Assembly: GCA_963585895.1 (NCBI GenBank)
Contig: CAUZXS010000229.1
Span: 1-64,000, forward strand
From: Sepioteuthis lessoniana
Lineage: Eukaryota > Mollusca > Cephalopoda > Myopsida > Loliginidae
Length of the DNA: 64,000 nucleotides
Reading direction: 5' to 3'
The position numbers and the translations under genes were made by a program. The notes beneath the pieces were generated by a model. The model saw nothing but the letters and a program-made list of their open reading frames with translations, was not told where the DNA came from and made no database searches. Numbering within the stretch: position 1 is the first letter of the stretch; each line of letters begins with the position of its first letter. Shown here in pieces: positions 44,301 through 55,527 of this stretch.

Positions 44301-45730
44301 TCTGTTGGTGGAGTTTAGAATACTTTGACTATATCCCCTGCAGAGAGTTAAGACCCCTCCCTCAGAAAATATTGTGTCCTGGGTATGATACCAAACTGCA
44401 TCTGACAGAGAAGCCCTAGTTTTGGAGATCTGGAGAATTTGGATTACTCCTTCATTGCCATTACTCCCAGGTTCATTCTGACCCGGAGTGGTAGCAACTG
44501 TTAGGGTCCCATTTTTGGGTCAAATAGACTATTAGTCCTAAGTATGACAGTAAACTGCATCCGATGGTAAGGCTCCTGTCCTAGAGCTTTGATGAATTTG
44601 GAATACTCCTTCTTCGCTATTACTCCTGGTTCACTCTAACCCGGAGTTGTAGTACCTGATAGGGTCCCATTTTTGGGTCAAAAACACTATTATTCCAGAG
44701 TATGACAGTACGTCATTGCCATTACTCCCAGGTACACTCTAAGGTCCCATTTTTGGGTCAAATAGACTATTAATCCTGAGTATGACAGTAAGACAGTACA
44801 CAGCATTAGATAGTAAAGTTTAAGTCCTGGAGCTTTGAGAAATGTGGAGTACACCGTCATTGCCATTACTCCCAGGTTCATTCTGACCTAGAGTGATAGT
44901 GCCCTTTAGGTCAAATAGATCTGTTTGAAAATTATTTGTAATCAGTATGACCATGTGCAAAAAAAACCTCTTCAAAAACATCTACAAAAAATGTGAAAAA
45001 CATGATTTTTTTACCTTTAAGCATAAAATAACCCCAATTGGGTTGATCTGATGTTAAAATCAATCAATCAATCAATCAACCTATCTCATTTAATCCTCAT
45101 TGGATAATATCACTTCATGACCCCACTGTTAATCACTCAGGCTTTCTTGTTGGTGTTGACCAAAAGGGTCAAAATCTGGTGTTATCTTCTGTACTAATCA
45201 GTAAATTATATAACATCTTCAGAGGATTTCCAGAGTTTTTAGACCCATTTCTTTAAGATATTATTGCAATTGCACTTGCAGGTTTCTTTCTTGCACATTA
45301 TGCAAAAAAATAAAAAAGTATCCCTTTATTGCCATTACTCCCATATCCACTCTGACCCAGAGTGGTAGTACCTGTTAGGATACCATCTAAGGGTAAAAAA
45401 GAACTAGTGTTTTGGGTATGTCACTAAACTGAATTCTGATGGTAGGGCTTGAGTCCTTGAGATTTGGGGGAAGTGGAATACCCCTTCATTGCCATTACTC
45501 CCAGGTCCACTTTGACCCTGACTAGTAAAACCTCTAAGAGTCCAATCTAAGGGTTAAATAGAACCTGAGTATGACACAAAACCATCCAATGGTGAGGCTT
45601 CAGCCCTGATCCTCTACGGAATGTGGAATACCTCTTCATTACCATTACTCTCAGGTCCACTCAGACTCAGAGTGATGGTACCTGTTGGGGTCCTATCTGT
45701 ACGTCAAGTAGAATAGTTTAATCATTTACT
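44301..45730 (+). repeat. Tandem units of the F5 internal segment
   Basis: A first F5 copy (TCTGTTGGTGGAGTTTAGAA, then the GCAGAG block) is followed by tandem units of about 160 bp. Each contains GAGTATGACAGTAAACTGCA, GGAGCTTTG-G-AATGTGGA, TTGCCATTACTCCCAGGT and GGGTCCCATTTTTGGGTCAA. Units lie at 44380-44530, 44531-44695, a short one at 44697-44770, 44771-44930, and after about 390 bp of other sequence at 45320-45410, 45411-45555 and 45556-45725. The other F5 copies in the window carry this segment only once. Confidence 0.8.
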
Positions 45731-45818
45731 ATACTTGAAGCCATTTAACTGTGTTCAAACAAATGACCTCTAACTCATTTAAAAATAAAGTTATCAACAA
45801 ATATATATTTGATATATA

Positions 45819-46248
45819 CAGAGTGTCTTAATATACATGGGACCCATGTGACTGTTAATAACTCTACTGATAATAATTTTGTGCTCTTTTTTGTTTGAGA
45901 TTTGAAAATAGTATTCTGTAACACCTATTAATTCTCAATCACAATGCCTTGGACAAGAGAGGAAAAATATTTAGCATCACTATTTATTTGGAATCAAAAT
46001 CATTTAAAACTGTCTCAAAATAAATGCAACCCATTAATATGATGATAATTTATTACTGAGATAAGAAACTCAAAAAAAGATTGCATGTCCTGGAAGCTGA
46101 TATAATAACAATTAAAAAACATTAATTTAATGTCTTTCGCTTGAAGGATGCATTTTTTACTGGACGTATTCCAAATAGCTGCCATTTTGCTTCTCTCAGT
46201 AATAAATCATTTTTACATTAATGGGTTGCATTTCTTTGAGAAACCCTG
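45819..46248. mobile_element. Miniature inverted-repeat element, mariner-like ends
   Basis: Ends CAGAGTGTCTTAATATACAT (45819) and, inverted, CAGGGTTTCTCAAAGAAATG (from 46248), each next to TA. Inside, 46010-46062 (TGTCTCAAAATAAATGCAAC ... TTTATTACTGAGA) is the inverted copy of 46190-46248, so the right arm is represented twice. No transposase frame is present. Confidence 0.65.
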
Positions 46249-47477
46249 TATATATAGGTATAAGCAGTATTTGAAATTAAATAACCATTAAGAGTTGATA
46301 TGCCATTAAACCAAATAACCTAACTGATCCTACCTAAAACAGGTCATTGGGAAATAAGATGTGCAGTTTTTGGGAGAGTTTTGGTAAAAGAAAGTGTGTC
46401 TTATGTATGTTAATTATTTGTGTATAAGACACTATTTTTCCTAATTTTTCCAGCCCAAAAGCTAGAGGTGCATATTATTCATGAAAACTCTAATTAACTT
46501 TTTCCCTAGTCACATACCACACCATATTCAGGATGGGACAATCTTTATATTTTTGCTTTATTTGTGTGAACATATCCACGTATTTACTGTAAATACAGTG
46601 TAAATTTTTTGTTTCAAGATATAATATAAACAATACAAATTTTTATTTTTAGTCAGTACAAGCCCATGAAAGGTTAAACAAATGTTAGATTTAAGTTAAA
46701 GTTAGCTGCTACAAATTCTAGGAAATCAGTGTGTATTAATCATACATTTTATCTTCAGAATTTCATAGTCCAAAGTTAGGAGTGTACAATATACATGTAT
46801 GCATGTTATACACATATAGTTACTGCCATGGGAAATATGTAAGATGCACACATATACTCACACAAATGTGGAAATATGAAATTGTGGATTGCAGATTTTA
46901 GAAGGTAATGTGAGTTTAGTAGGTACACAGGACTGGAAAGAGTTTAAGGATTTTTATTGAAAATAAAATTTGTTATTTTAAAACAAGAATATCAGTGACA
47001 CTTTACTATAAAAATAAATGTTGTACCATGTTATCAGGCAAACTGTGTGTGTGGCTGAGAAAGTATTACCTTGAACAATGTGAATCGTGTTGAAGGGGTC
47101 AAATGTACAAATGTGACATGAGAAAAATAAACTGCAGTTTTCAAAAATTTACAGGGTAAATTTGTGGGTATGCAAAATTTGTTTTGGTTGTTATTACCTG
47201 AGGAAAAAAAGAGAATGCCTCTTTGGTAGATAATGTGACGAGTAAGTCAGGATAGATTGGTGGGTATCAGAAAAATAGGCAGAGCTGTTTTGGTGTTTCC
47301 TTTATAATCAAATGCACTTTAGAAATTTGAGAGTTGTGGTTGTTAGCCACGACCAGTTGGAGAGAGTCGCAGGTAGTTGATAAAAGTTGTTGGCAGATGG
47401 ATTTGTGAATGTGAATATTGCTAAACTGAATGCTGCCAGAGGAAGACAAACTTTGCTGAATTGAAAGTTGAAGTATG
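46249..47477. other. No recognised feature
   Basis: 46255-46325 ends with a short SINE/F5 3' module (TTGATATGCCATTAAACCAA). The rest shows no repeat or coding signal. Confidence 0.4.
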
Positions 47478-47775
47478 TATTTACCAAGTCAGTCTTCTAC
47501 AGGCTGGATATGACATAAGGTCTATGCATTCAAATCATCTGGCAAGTATTTGATCAACCACTCCACTCTGCCAGACAAGGTTAATTTTTAGGCAAAGTAC
47601 AACTGATTTGAATTCATAGCTTTCTTTCTTCTAGTTTTGTTGTCATACCAAGGTTAAAAAGCCCAATTTGCTTTACTATTTACCCAAAGCTGGAAAGAGG
47701 ATAGTGAGATTCATGCTTTTCTCAAGGGTATGAGTGTATAATCCAGGATTTGCAAGCTGAAGCAGCTGATTGAGG
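47478..47775 (-). mobile_element. SINE-1 copy, degenerate
   Basis: TATTTACCAAGTCAGTCTTC, GGCTGGATATGACATAAGG, GAATTCATAGCTTTCTTTC and CTATTTACCCAAAGCTGG are in order, with an internal insertion near 47530-47575. Confidence 0.6.
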
Positions 47776-49299
47776 AAAGCTGCTTATGGAAGACAAATTT
47801 TGCTGAATCTGTAACAACCAAGTCAAAGACATAAAGTACGTTTGTGTTTTTTCTTTTTTATTTAAACTCTTAAAATCTAACATCCCATATCATACAAGTC
47901 TGGCACATGAGTTTGTGGTGCCTACAAGTATTTTTTCTTAGATGCCTTGAATTTATTAAACTCTTGTTATTTGTGAATAGATTCTTTCTTTGGTGGCAGT
48001 CAGGTTATTTATAAACTATTTGTTTTATGAATGTGCAGATTTTGATGCAAAAATTTCATGTTTATTCATTGTTTGGTGTTCATCATTCATTTCTCAATGC
48101 TCATAGCTGAACAACATGAAAAAGTGTTGTAAACAAAAGTATTTTTTAACAAATTCAATAGTTGCAGAAAGCTAAACTTACAGTTATATACTCCCAAGAT
48201 ATCATGTTCCATGATAACACAATTGTTATATACCCGGAAGAAAGAAAGACATGACAACACTTATAAAAATATCTTCTCTCATTTTTATTATGCAATATAC
48301 AAAATGATTGTCAAGGAGAGAAAGAGTCAGGAACAGCTTAGATTTTCACCAGGTTGAGATATGATATATTCAGAGAGCCTTACTTCTTCTTTGCTCTGCC
48401 TCAACGCGGCTGGCACAAGGCCGACTTAAAACATTTAACCATCTTTGTTTCTTCTTCATTCTACTTCCACAAGGCTTGTACAGGACCAACTTAAAACATT
48501 TAATCATCTTCATTTCTTCTTTGTTCTGGGATCATACTCACTTTTAACATAAGTGAGTCTTGAACAATTTGAATTTTCTCTACCTCTACACCCAGGGCCG
48601 TCTGCCCCCACCACAGAGCCAATGCCCCAAAAGACATGCTGTCTCGTGGCTCTGCTCTCTGTTCACTGCTCTGTCAGCTGTATCACTCTGCTTGAGATTG
48701 AAAACTTCTGTCATTATATATTTTTTGGATGCCTACACTTTTCTTTACAGCATCTCACATCACAATTCACAAGGCATTTTCTCTGTCTTTTGCTTACCTT
48801 AAGACACAGCTGCATCATGTTTTTGAAATCCACAATAATGACCTGTCAAAGGTCAATATGTAACACAATCTGCTTATCTCTCTTTTGCCCATAGCTCATA
48901 CAGCACACCAAGTTCTGTTACTTTTTTGACAAACCTCATATAATTAAATACTGATCTGTTATCCTCTACCCAATGTCTTTCTCTCAACAATCTCCCAGAT
49001 CATCCTCTTCTATGATGACCCAAGTTGACTTCTCTTCATAATTTGAGTTAGCCCATCTGTTAGCTAAAAACATGTCTTAAAAGAATAAAAATAAAGAAAA
49101 GACACCCCACAAAATTATAGAAATGGTAAAATAAAAAAACAATCTTCCCTTCTATCTAATGAAAAATTCTAAATAGTTTTTCAATTTTGTCATTATTAAG
49201 GATTTTTCATTTGAAATATTAACAGAGAAGAGATAAATTGTTATTTGTAGCTGACTATAACCCCATAACTTGTAAGGTTTATAGACTTGACTTAGGTTT
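47776..49299. other. No recognised gene
   Basis: A block (GACTTAAAACATTTAACCAT ... CTTCTTCATTCT) is duplicated at about 48420 and 48487. The segment 48400-48900 is less AT-rich and carries overlapping 80- and 113-codon plus frames, but without any recognisable domain. Nothing else is seen. Confidence 0.4.
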
Positions 49300-49577
49300 C
49301 AGGCCCATCCCAGTGGGTAGAGTGTTCATCAATGGCCTGGGAGACCAGGATTCAATCCAGGTCAAGTCATACAAAAGACTTTAAAAAAATGGTTCTTGAT
49401 ACAGGAGGTATCAAGAACCATGCTTAACACTCAGCATTATAAGTTACGTATTAAGGGTAAAGTGGAGCAATCCAGGGAAGGGAGTAGTGCCCTCCCCTAC
49501 ACCTCAGTGTAGTAGCTATTGAAAAGGGAGCCTTTGGGTCACCCTCGACTACATTCGCCAACAACAACAACAACAAA
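49300..49577 (+). mobile_element. SINE-3, best-preserved copy
   Basis: The tRNA-like head begins near 49300 with A-box-like CAGTGGGTAGAGTG and B-box-like AGGATTCAATCCAGG. The body runs through TACGTATTAAGGGTAAAGTG and TATTGAAAAGGGAGCC, ending in (AAC)n at 49556-49577. Its full order defines the family for the three other copies, all in minus orientation. Transcription would be by RNA polymerase III from the internal boxes. Confidence 0.85.
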
Positions 49578-50711
49578 TGTTAAAGATGTAAGATTGCTCC
49601 ATTTGGATTAGTTGAAGGGCTTCTTGAATTCAAAAATGTTCAACAAAATCTGAAGGTAATTAAAAACTATTTTTTATGGAGTAATTTTTTCTCCATGTTA
49701 TTTATTGTCAAAATCAGATATTTACTCTGATTTGATGAAGCAATATAAAAAACTAATTAAAAACTTGAGAAATGCAGTTGTTTACCTTTTTGTTTACTTT
49801 CAAACACTAATTAAGAGATTAATTGTTTTCTTTTATTATGAATTTAAAAAAAAACAGTTTTATATCTTCCTACTTTTTCTATTTTTCAACTTTTGCTATA
49901 AAAATAGAAGTATTTTATAATTTGCTTAAAACATTGCACAGATCATTTTATTCTATTGTTTTGTATTTATTTAGAGGGCAATTGCAATGTAAAATAATAA
50001 ATCACGTCTAATTATTTTCAAAGTAAAAACTTCATCATCAGACTATTTTAAAAATGAAGTTGGTGCTGTATGTTCAATTTTTTTCTTTGACATTGTAAAC
50101 ATGGTGTCACATGGGATGTTAGAACGCCATATTGGGTGTTGTAACCAAGGTGCCATGTGGGGTGTTTAAATACAAAGCAATAAAATGAAAAAATAGCTTT
50201 TAATTAAAAATCTGTTTTAATGCATAAAAAATAATTGAATTTTGTAATTTTGAGATTAATTTTCTTTAAATGTTTTAGAACCAATAATCTGTTTTGCTTT
50301 TCAAAAAAATCTTGAAATTTGAAATTTTAATCTTGCATGAAGAGTATTAAAACAATTATTTTAACTATCAGAAAATTCACCCTCCATCTAAAATTTGCTC
50401 TAGTTAATGAATCTTCCATAGAAGTTAATGGTTATGCCTCTCTATCAGGTGGCTAATGCTCCTATTATAAATATAAAAAAAAGCAATGCCATTTTTTTTA
50501 AGTTTTAATTTTTTGGGTACTTAACAACATAAAAAAAAAATCATAGGAAAAAAGATATAACTAAAATTTTAAACTAAATTTCTATCTTATATGGTTAAGC
50601 AAAAAAAAAAAAATCCCGGCTTAGTTAACCCAACAGAAACAAAATAAGGTTCTAGTTTAATTTTATAGTTACATTGTGACTTAAAGAAGGCAAGCTTAAC
50701 ATAGCTGGAAA
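49578..50711. other. No recognised feature
   Basis: Very AT-rich. A phrase of the type GGTG-CACATGGGGTGTT recurs loosely at 50102-50170. No coding signal. Confidence 0.4.
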
Positions 50712-50890
50712 CATCATGGGAAATGGTGACCAGAGTTCAAATCCTGGATGAGGCTATTTGGATTTTTCTTCATGCTAATGCTCTTGGGAAAGATATGAAA
50801 CCATTTCTTCTTTTGCCATCTATGGGTACATAGAAGAAAAAATTTGGGTTCCTTAGCTTTGGTAAGGTAAGCAGTCCCTGAGAAGGTTTT
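50712..50890 (+). mobile_element. SINE-1 copy fused to a SINE-2 fragment
   Basis: GAGTTCAAATCCTGGATGAGG through GTTCCTTAGCTTTGGTAAGG, then an abrupt change at a T-run to minus-strand SINE-2 sequence at 50893. The 3' half of SINE-1 is missing. Confidence 0.7.
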
Positions 50891-50892
50891 TT

Positions 50893-51009
50893 TTTTTAAT
50901 GGTATATCAACCTTCATGGATTACTTAATGCCAAAGCCATCCTTGTAAAAAAAACAACAGTAATGCTATTTAACACATAGCTGGGAGGATAAAGGGAAAG
51001 GTATAGAAC
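50893..51009 (-). mobile_element. SINE-2 3' fragment
   Basis: TTTTTTTTTAATGGTATATC, ACCTTCATGGATTACTTAAT, CACATAGCTGGGAGGAT on plus. It ends where the tail of RTE-like copy 5 begins. Confidence 0.7.
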
Positions 51010-51525
51010 TAACAGACTCATCATCTTGTTGTGCTGCTAACACAGATTTCCCTGACTCTCTCGCCATTTATCCCTATCATCCATCACTTCCAGGAGGTCT
51101 TCTAGATAATATCCTGTGTCCATTCAGAGCTTGAGGAGTCGATAGATGATGTCACTTATGAGATCATCCTTGTTTTTCTAGCAGTGTCCCATGGACCTTG
51201 TTCATCTTATTTGGAAGGTTTTAAAGATGGGAGGTAAGGGGCTGTACAGCTGCTGTTTTGTGGGATGTTGCTTCCAAGATTTGTTCAATATATATTTGTG
51301 TGGAGTTCCTGTCTAGTTTTTTTCTCTATACTCTTTCTCTGTATCCATGTGGTGCATCCATACAATAGAATTGACACAACTGCTGCTTGGAAGAAATTGC
51401 ATTTTATTTCATTGAATAGGTCTGACTTCCATATGATTGATAACCTATTGATAACAGTCCATGCTTTTGCTAGATACATAATTAGTACTAATTATAGACT
51501 AATAAAGCTTAATATATACTAATAC
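51010..51525 (-). mobile_element. RTE-like retrotransposon copy 5
   Basis: Terminus CATCATCTTGTTGTGCTGCT with a reduced tail on plus, then minus-strand remnants upstream, including AKAWTVINRLSIIWKSDL and VVSILLYGCTTW at about 51330-51470. Parts in between are deleted relative to copy 3. Non-functional. Confidence 0.75.
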
Positions 51526-51529
51526 AGTT

Positions 51530-51610
51530 CGTAAGTGAATTTAATAGAGTTCAAACTCACTTGCTTTGAGAATGCAGTCTATTACTTTTGTCATCACACA
51601 ACAGAAACAC
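51530..51610 (-). mobile_element. SINE-2-like head fragment
   Basis: GTGAATTTAATAGAGTTCAA and CTCACTTGCTTTGAGAATGC, ending AGAAACACCTCCC on plus, look like an isolated tRNA-like head. Confidence 0.5.
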
Positions 51611-51624
51611 CTCCCACCACAAGA

Positions 51625-51715
51625 TTGAAAACTCTGAATTCAAACCAGTTGTACCCTCCTTAAAATTTAGCCTTGTATTAAATCTTGCTCATGGTAGAGA
51701 AGTTTGGTAGATATT
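51625..51715 (+). mobile_element. SINE-1 3' fragment
   Basis: AAAACTCTGAATTCAAACC through TTAAATCTTGCTC and a GGTAGATATT end. Confidence 0.55.
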
Positions 51716-52440
51716 TATATTGTGACTTGAATGCATTGCTAAAACCTTTTAAAGTTTTAGAATATTTAAAAATCAAAATTAAAAACAAGGTCCCATCAAT
51801 AAACACAGAAAATTAGAAGAAAATAATATTTGGCCCTTTACTCTACGGTCATTTGTTCTATGTATATGTATGCAACATGGAGTTTTCAACTACTTTTACT
51901 TTCAGTGTATCTCACTGACTAACTTATTCTAACTGTTTTGGTCATCTGACTGAAAACCATCCAATCAGAGTCACATTCTCAGATTAACACCAAGTTTAAC
52001 AGCTCATCAAACTCATTGACTCCTGTATTTTTCCACTATCTTAATGGCTCAGGACCTAATCTGAATGTTTTACTCCATATCTAAAATAGATCTCATTGAT
52101 CTATTATGCAACAATCACTCTAAAAGTCTTTGAGTTATATGATCATTGTGAGAAAGACAAAAAATTTAGTGATTTATCGGTAGATGAGTGACTTGTATGT
52201 TTCACCACAAGACAGAAAGAATGTAGCAAATCTTACATTTATTTAATTAAAAGCTTACTGATGGCAATATTGATATATTCATTAGAAACAGAAATACTGG
52301 GAATGTCTAAATAAATATTTCTTTTGCAATAATAAAAGTATATCAAAGTATGCAGTAAAATTTATGAAACAATTCATTTGTAAATAAAATAGCACATTTA
52401 TGTAAAAATCACAAGTTTATATGAAATATAATGAATGTTT
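51716..52440. other. No recognised feature
   Basis: AT-rich sequence without coding signal. Confidence 0.4.
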
Positions 52441-52896
52441 AAGAGAGGAATGTAATGATCCTACAAAAAGTCATTCATTTGAAAGAACAAAAGGTTTATC
52501 CACCTAATCAACTTAGAAAATGTTTAAAGAACAAAAGTTCTATAGGGAAATGTAATTTTACAAAAAAAGTCTTTCATTTTATAGACTGAAAGTTTTATCA
52601 AACCCAATGGAATTAAAAAATGATTTAAGAACAAATTTTCAAAAACATATATGTAGTATATAAATGATCAGTAGACTGAAATGTAGAAAAATGTGCAAAA
52701 AGATTTTTATATCAATATGTCGGTTAAAGTTAAAAGAAAAAAAAAAAAGAAGAGAGAGAACCCCTGATTGTGCACGCTATTTATTGCAGGTGGGAGTTTT
52801 ATAGGGAAATGAAATTTTACAAAAAAGTTTTTCATGTTCAAGAGTAAAAGTTTTATCAAACACAATGGAATTAAAAAGGATTAAAGAACAAACTTT
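52441..52896. repeat. Degenerate repeat of about 100 bp
   Basis: The block TATAGGGAAATG-AATTTTAC ... AGTTTTATCAAACCCAATGG occurs at 52540-52640 and 52800-52895, with a weaker version from 52445. Confidence 0.65.
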
Positions 52897-53056
52897 AAAC
52901 AGTAGTGATCCTATTTAACCCATAGCTGGGGGGGGGATAAGATGGTTCATACTTTTCCTAAGGGTATTACTTCAAAAGTGAACATAATAGCACAACTGGA
53001 ATTTGAACTTGTTAACGTCAAGCACTTTAGCTGTTATGCCATGGGGACTTCAAATG
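52897..53056 (-). mobile_element. SINE-2 copy, 3' end missing
   Basis: TTTAACCCATAGCTGGGGG, TTCATACTTTTCCTAAGGG, GTGAACATAATAGCACAAC and the head end ATGCCATGGGGACT. Confidence 0.7.
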
Positions 53057-53239
53057 GCTTAACTAATTTAAAAAATATTGTATGACTCAGAATTGATAGA
53101 ATTTTAAAAAGTAAAGAATTATCATCATTATCTGTTTATTCAAAAGTTGATTTAACCAATATTAAGATATCATTATCCCTTTCACAACCATGTGTGGCTA
53201 TAGATAAATTCCATGTGCCAGTACCATACACTGCTATAT

Positions 53240-53440
53240 TCAATAGCATCTCCTGCCGAAGGGAATAAATCCTAATATTGGTTGTCCTGGATATGGCATT
53301 AAACAGCATTCAGTTCTGAAACTCTAGGGAATGTGAAGCCACCCTACATTGCTATTACTCTCAGGCCCAGTCTGACTGAGTAAAGGTCCCATCTATGAGT
53401 CAAATAGATCTGCTTGAAAATTATACTTGAAACCAAATTA
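53240..53440 (+). mobile_element. F5 fragment
   Basis: GCATCTCCTGCCGAAGGG, TCCTGGATATGGCATTAAAC and GCTATTACTCTCAGGCCC follow F5 order, partly deleted. Confidence 0.55.
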
Positions 53441-53464
53441 TATACGATTATTATTATTTACTTA

Positions 53465-53879
53465 TTAGAGTTTTTCACATCAGCGTTAGCTGATGGTCTT
53501 TCACTGGAGATTGAGTGACAGCAAGTCTCCTCAAGTCTCCGGGACTCTTCTCAGTATTCTGGCCGTTTTCAAAAATGCTGTTGTTTGGATGGTCTCCACT
53601 CAGCCACCGACTTCCAAATCCTCCAGGCCCTTTAATAATCCTTTAGTTACCATGCCAAAAGTACCAATCACAATTGGTATAATTGTCACTTTCATGTTCC
53701 ATAGGTTTTTCAATTCTCTAGCAAGGTCGAGGTACTTATCTCTCTTTTCACATTCTTTCAGTTATATTCTGTGGTCAGCTTTGAAAATTCTCTTTTTTTT
53801 GTTGATTATTATAAAGTCTTGTCTTCTGGCCGAGATTAGGTGATCCGTTTGTATATCAAAGTCTCATAGGAGTTTATGC

Positions 53880-53880
<1 letters not shown>
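53465..53880 (-). pseudogene. R2/R4/Dong-type retrotransposon fragment D
   Basis: Minus-strand reading gives QTDHLISARRQDFIIINKKK, then a decayed linker, KYLDLARELKNLWNMKVTII, PIVIGTFGMVTKGLL, and LRRVPET near the C-terminus. The endonuclease PD is replaced by QD here. This is the same C-terminal region as fragments A to C. The copy stops at a (TTA)n microsatellite on its 5' side. Confidence 0.7.
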
Positions 53881-53946
<66 letters not shown>

Positions 53947-53967
53947 CATTATTATTATTATTATTAA
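53880..53967. repeat. (TTA)n microsatellite
   Basis: About 28 TTA units with one TCA interruption, adjoining fragment D. Confidence 0.95.
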
Positions 53968-54632
53968 ACAGTAATTGTTACTTGAAAACACTTGAACATG
54001 AATTATGATTATTGAAACCATAATTGTTTATAAATGGTTTATTAGTTATTCAAAACCATATAATTTCTGACTCATCATATTGATATAAATGATTTTAGCG
54101 ATAATTAGAATAGCAGTATTCAGAACAAAAAATATATAAAGATATTAAGAAATTAAATAAAGACTAAATTTTAATTTTAAATGGAAATCAAATAAAACCT
54201 TTAAATTTTCTTTAACTAATCAAGATAATTTTGATATTTGTAATGGTGTTGATCGCTATGTTTTCCTTGATAAATAAATAGTGAGATTTTTTCTTAAAAT
54301 AAAAAGGCTAATTTTTTTTATAAGATCTTGATTACTGAAGGTTTTGTGAGTTGTGTTAAATTTTTTTTAGATACGTAAGGATAGATGACACCAGATGATG
54401 ACATTACATCCAGTTTTGACACCAACTTCTAGCCCATTTTTTTTTGTTCCTCCTCTTTTTTTTGATGAGTAGGAATCCATTGAAAAAATATTTTTATAAT
54501 TTTTAATAAAATTTTTTTCCCCATTTTGTGATGACTGTCTGAAGAGGTTGGTTTCTTTTATGGAGTGGCCAGCTGAAATAAATTTATAATCGCCAAATGA
54601 CAGTTGGTTGACTATTTTCAATTTTATATATA
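53968..54632. other. Mostly unrecognised; possible retroelement 3' region
   Basis: The 97-codon minus frame at 54367-54660 includes no domain I can name. GGAGTGGCCAGCTGAAATAA followed by ATTTATAATCGCC near 54560-54597 shares the AAATTTATAATC core with the stem-loop at 30.28 kb, so both may come from one unnamed element. Confidence 0.4.
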
Positions 54633-55205
54633 CAGGGGTTGGACAAAATAATGGAAACATTTAGATTGTTTGTATCATAATTTTGAAACTCCGATAAAAT
54701 CATCAAACGTTTGTTATTTTTGTTTGATTTATTATTGATTTTTCTCATCTTATTTTATTAAAATTGTTTTTTTACAGATATCATCAGAAGAAATTAATCA
54801 AAATGCATTAAAATGGCTGATCTATCAAATTTTAAAAGAGGTTAAATTGTGGGTATTTGTATGGCAGGCACTAGTGTAACAGAAAATGCTGAATTATTTA
54901 GTGTAGCAAAGAGTACTGTCTTGAAAGTAATAATAACATTTGAAAAAGAAGGAAAAACCTCCTCACTGGAGCAAAACTCTGGAAGAAAGTGAAAGCAATC
55001 TAATAGGGACAGTTGCACTCTTACACAGATTGTTAGGAAGAATCACAAAAATACACCTTTGAAAATTACAGCAGAGCTTAATGACCTCAAAAACAGTAAG
55101 AAGAGTGCTGCATAAAGCCTGGTTGCATGGAAGGGCTGTAATCAGAAAACTATATTAAAATAAATTTGTTTGAAATTTCCAGGTGTTTCCATTATTTTGT
55201 CCAAT

Positions 55206-55208
<3 letters not shown>
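54633..55208 (+). mobile_element. Tc1-like DNA transposon, internally deleted
   Basis: Left end CAGGGGTTGGACAAAATAAT (54633) and right end TGTTTCCATTATTTTGTCC (55184 onward) are the inverted repeats of a Tc1-type element, both within TA-rich sequence that supplies the TA target. Length is 576 bp against about 1.6 kb for a full element. Only the N-terminal DNA-binding part of the transposase is left (see 54813). Confidence 0.88.
54813..55120 (+). pseudogene. Tc1-like transposase, N-terminal helix-turn-helix remnant
   Basis: From ATG at 54813: MADLSNFKRG, stop, IVGICMAGTSVTETAELFSV, AKSTVLKVI, then after SGRK a second stop and SCTLTQIVRKNHKNTPLKI. This is the paired helix-turn-helix domain that binds the terminal repeats. 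The two stops fit CAA to TAA and TGG to TGA changes. The frame is lost near 55100 and the catalytic DDE region is absent. Confidence 0.82.
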
Positions 55209-55261
<53 letters not shown>

Positions 55262-55328
55262 ACAAATAAATATATATTAGTTTTTATACATATTTAATTG
55301 TAAGGATGCTTATCTGCAACCACTGTTG

Positions 55329-55392
<64 letters not shown>
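55209..55392. repeat. Two (TA)n microsatellites
   Basis: TA tracts at 55209-55258 and 55332-55392 separated by 73 bp. The first begins exactly at the end of the Tc1-like element. Confidence 0.93.
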
Positions 55393-55395
<3 letters not shown>

Positions 55396-55470
55396 CATCC
55401 ACAGATAGTCGTATCACAACTCTTCAGAGTGGCTTGATACGTCAGACGCTTCAAAATCCGCCCAACTTAG
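55393..55470 (-). repeat. Module M6, second copy
   Basis: TTGTCATCCACAGATAG, GTATCACAACTCTTCAGAG and GTGGCTTGATAC. Reverse complement of part of 43750-43804, again beside a long TA tract. Confidence 0.65.
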
Positions 55471-55527
55471 TATCTTACCATTCAGCCATCAGCCAATATA
55501 AGTCAGCTCAGGAATTATAAGGTATTA

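Noticed and set aside
48553..48894. 113-codon frame as a possible gene
   Set aside because: Two overlapping frames are open, the composition is unremarkable and no domain is seen.
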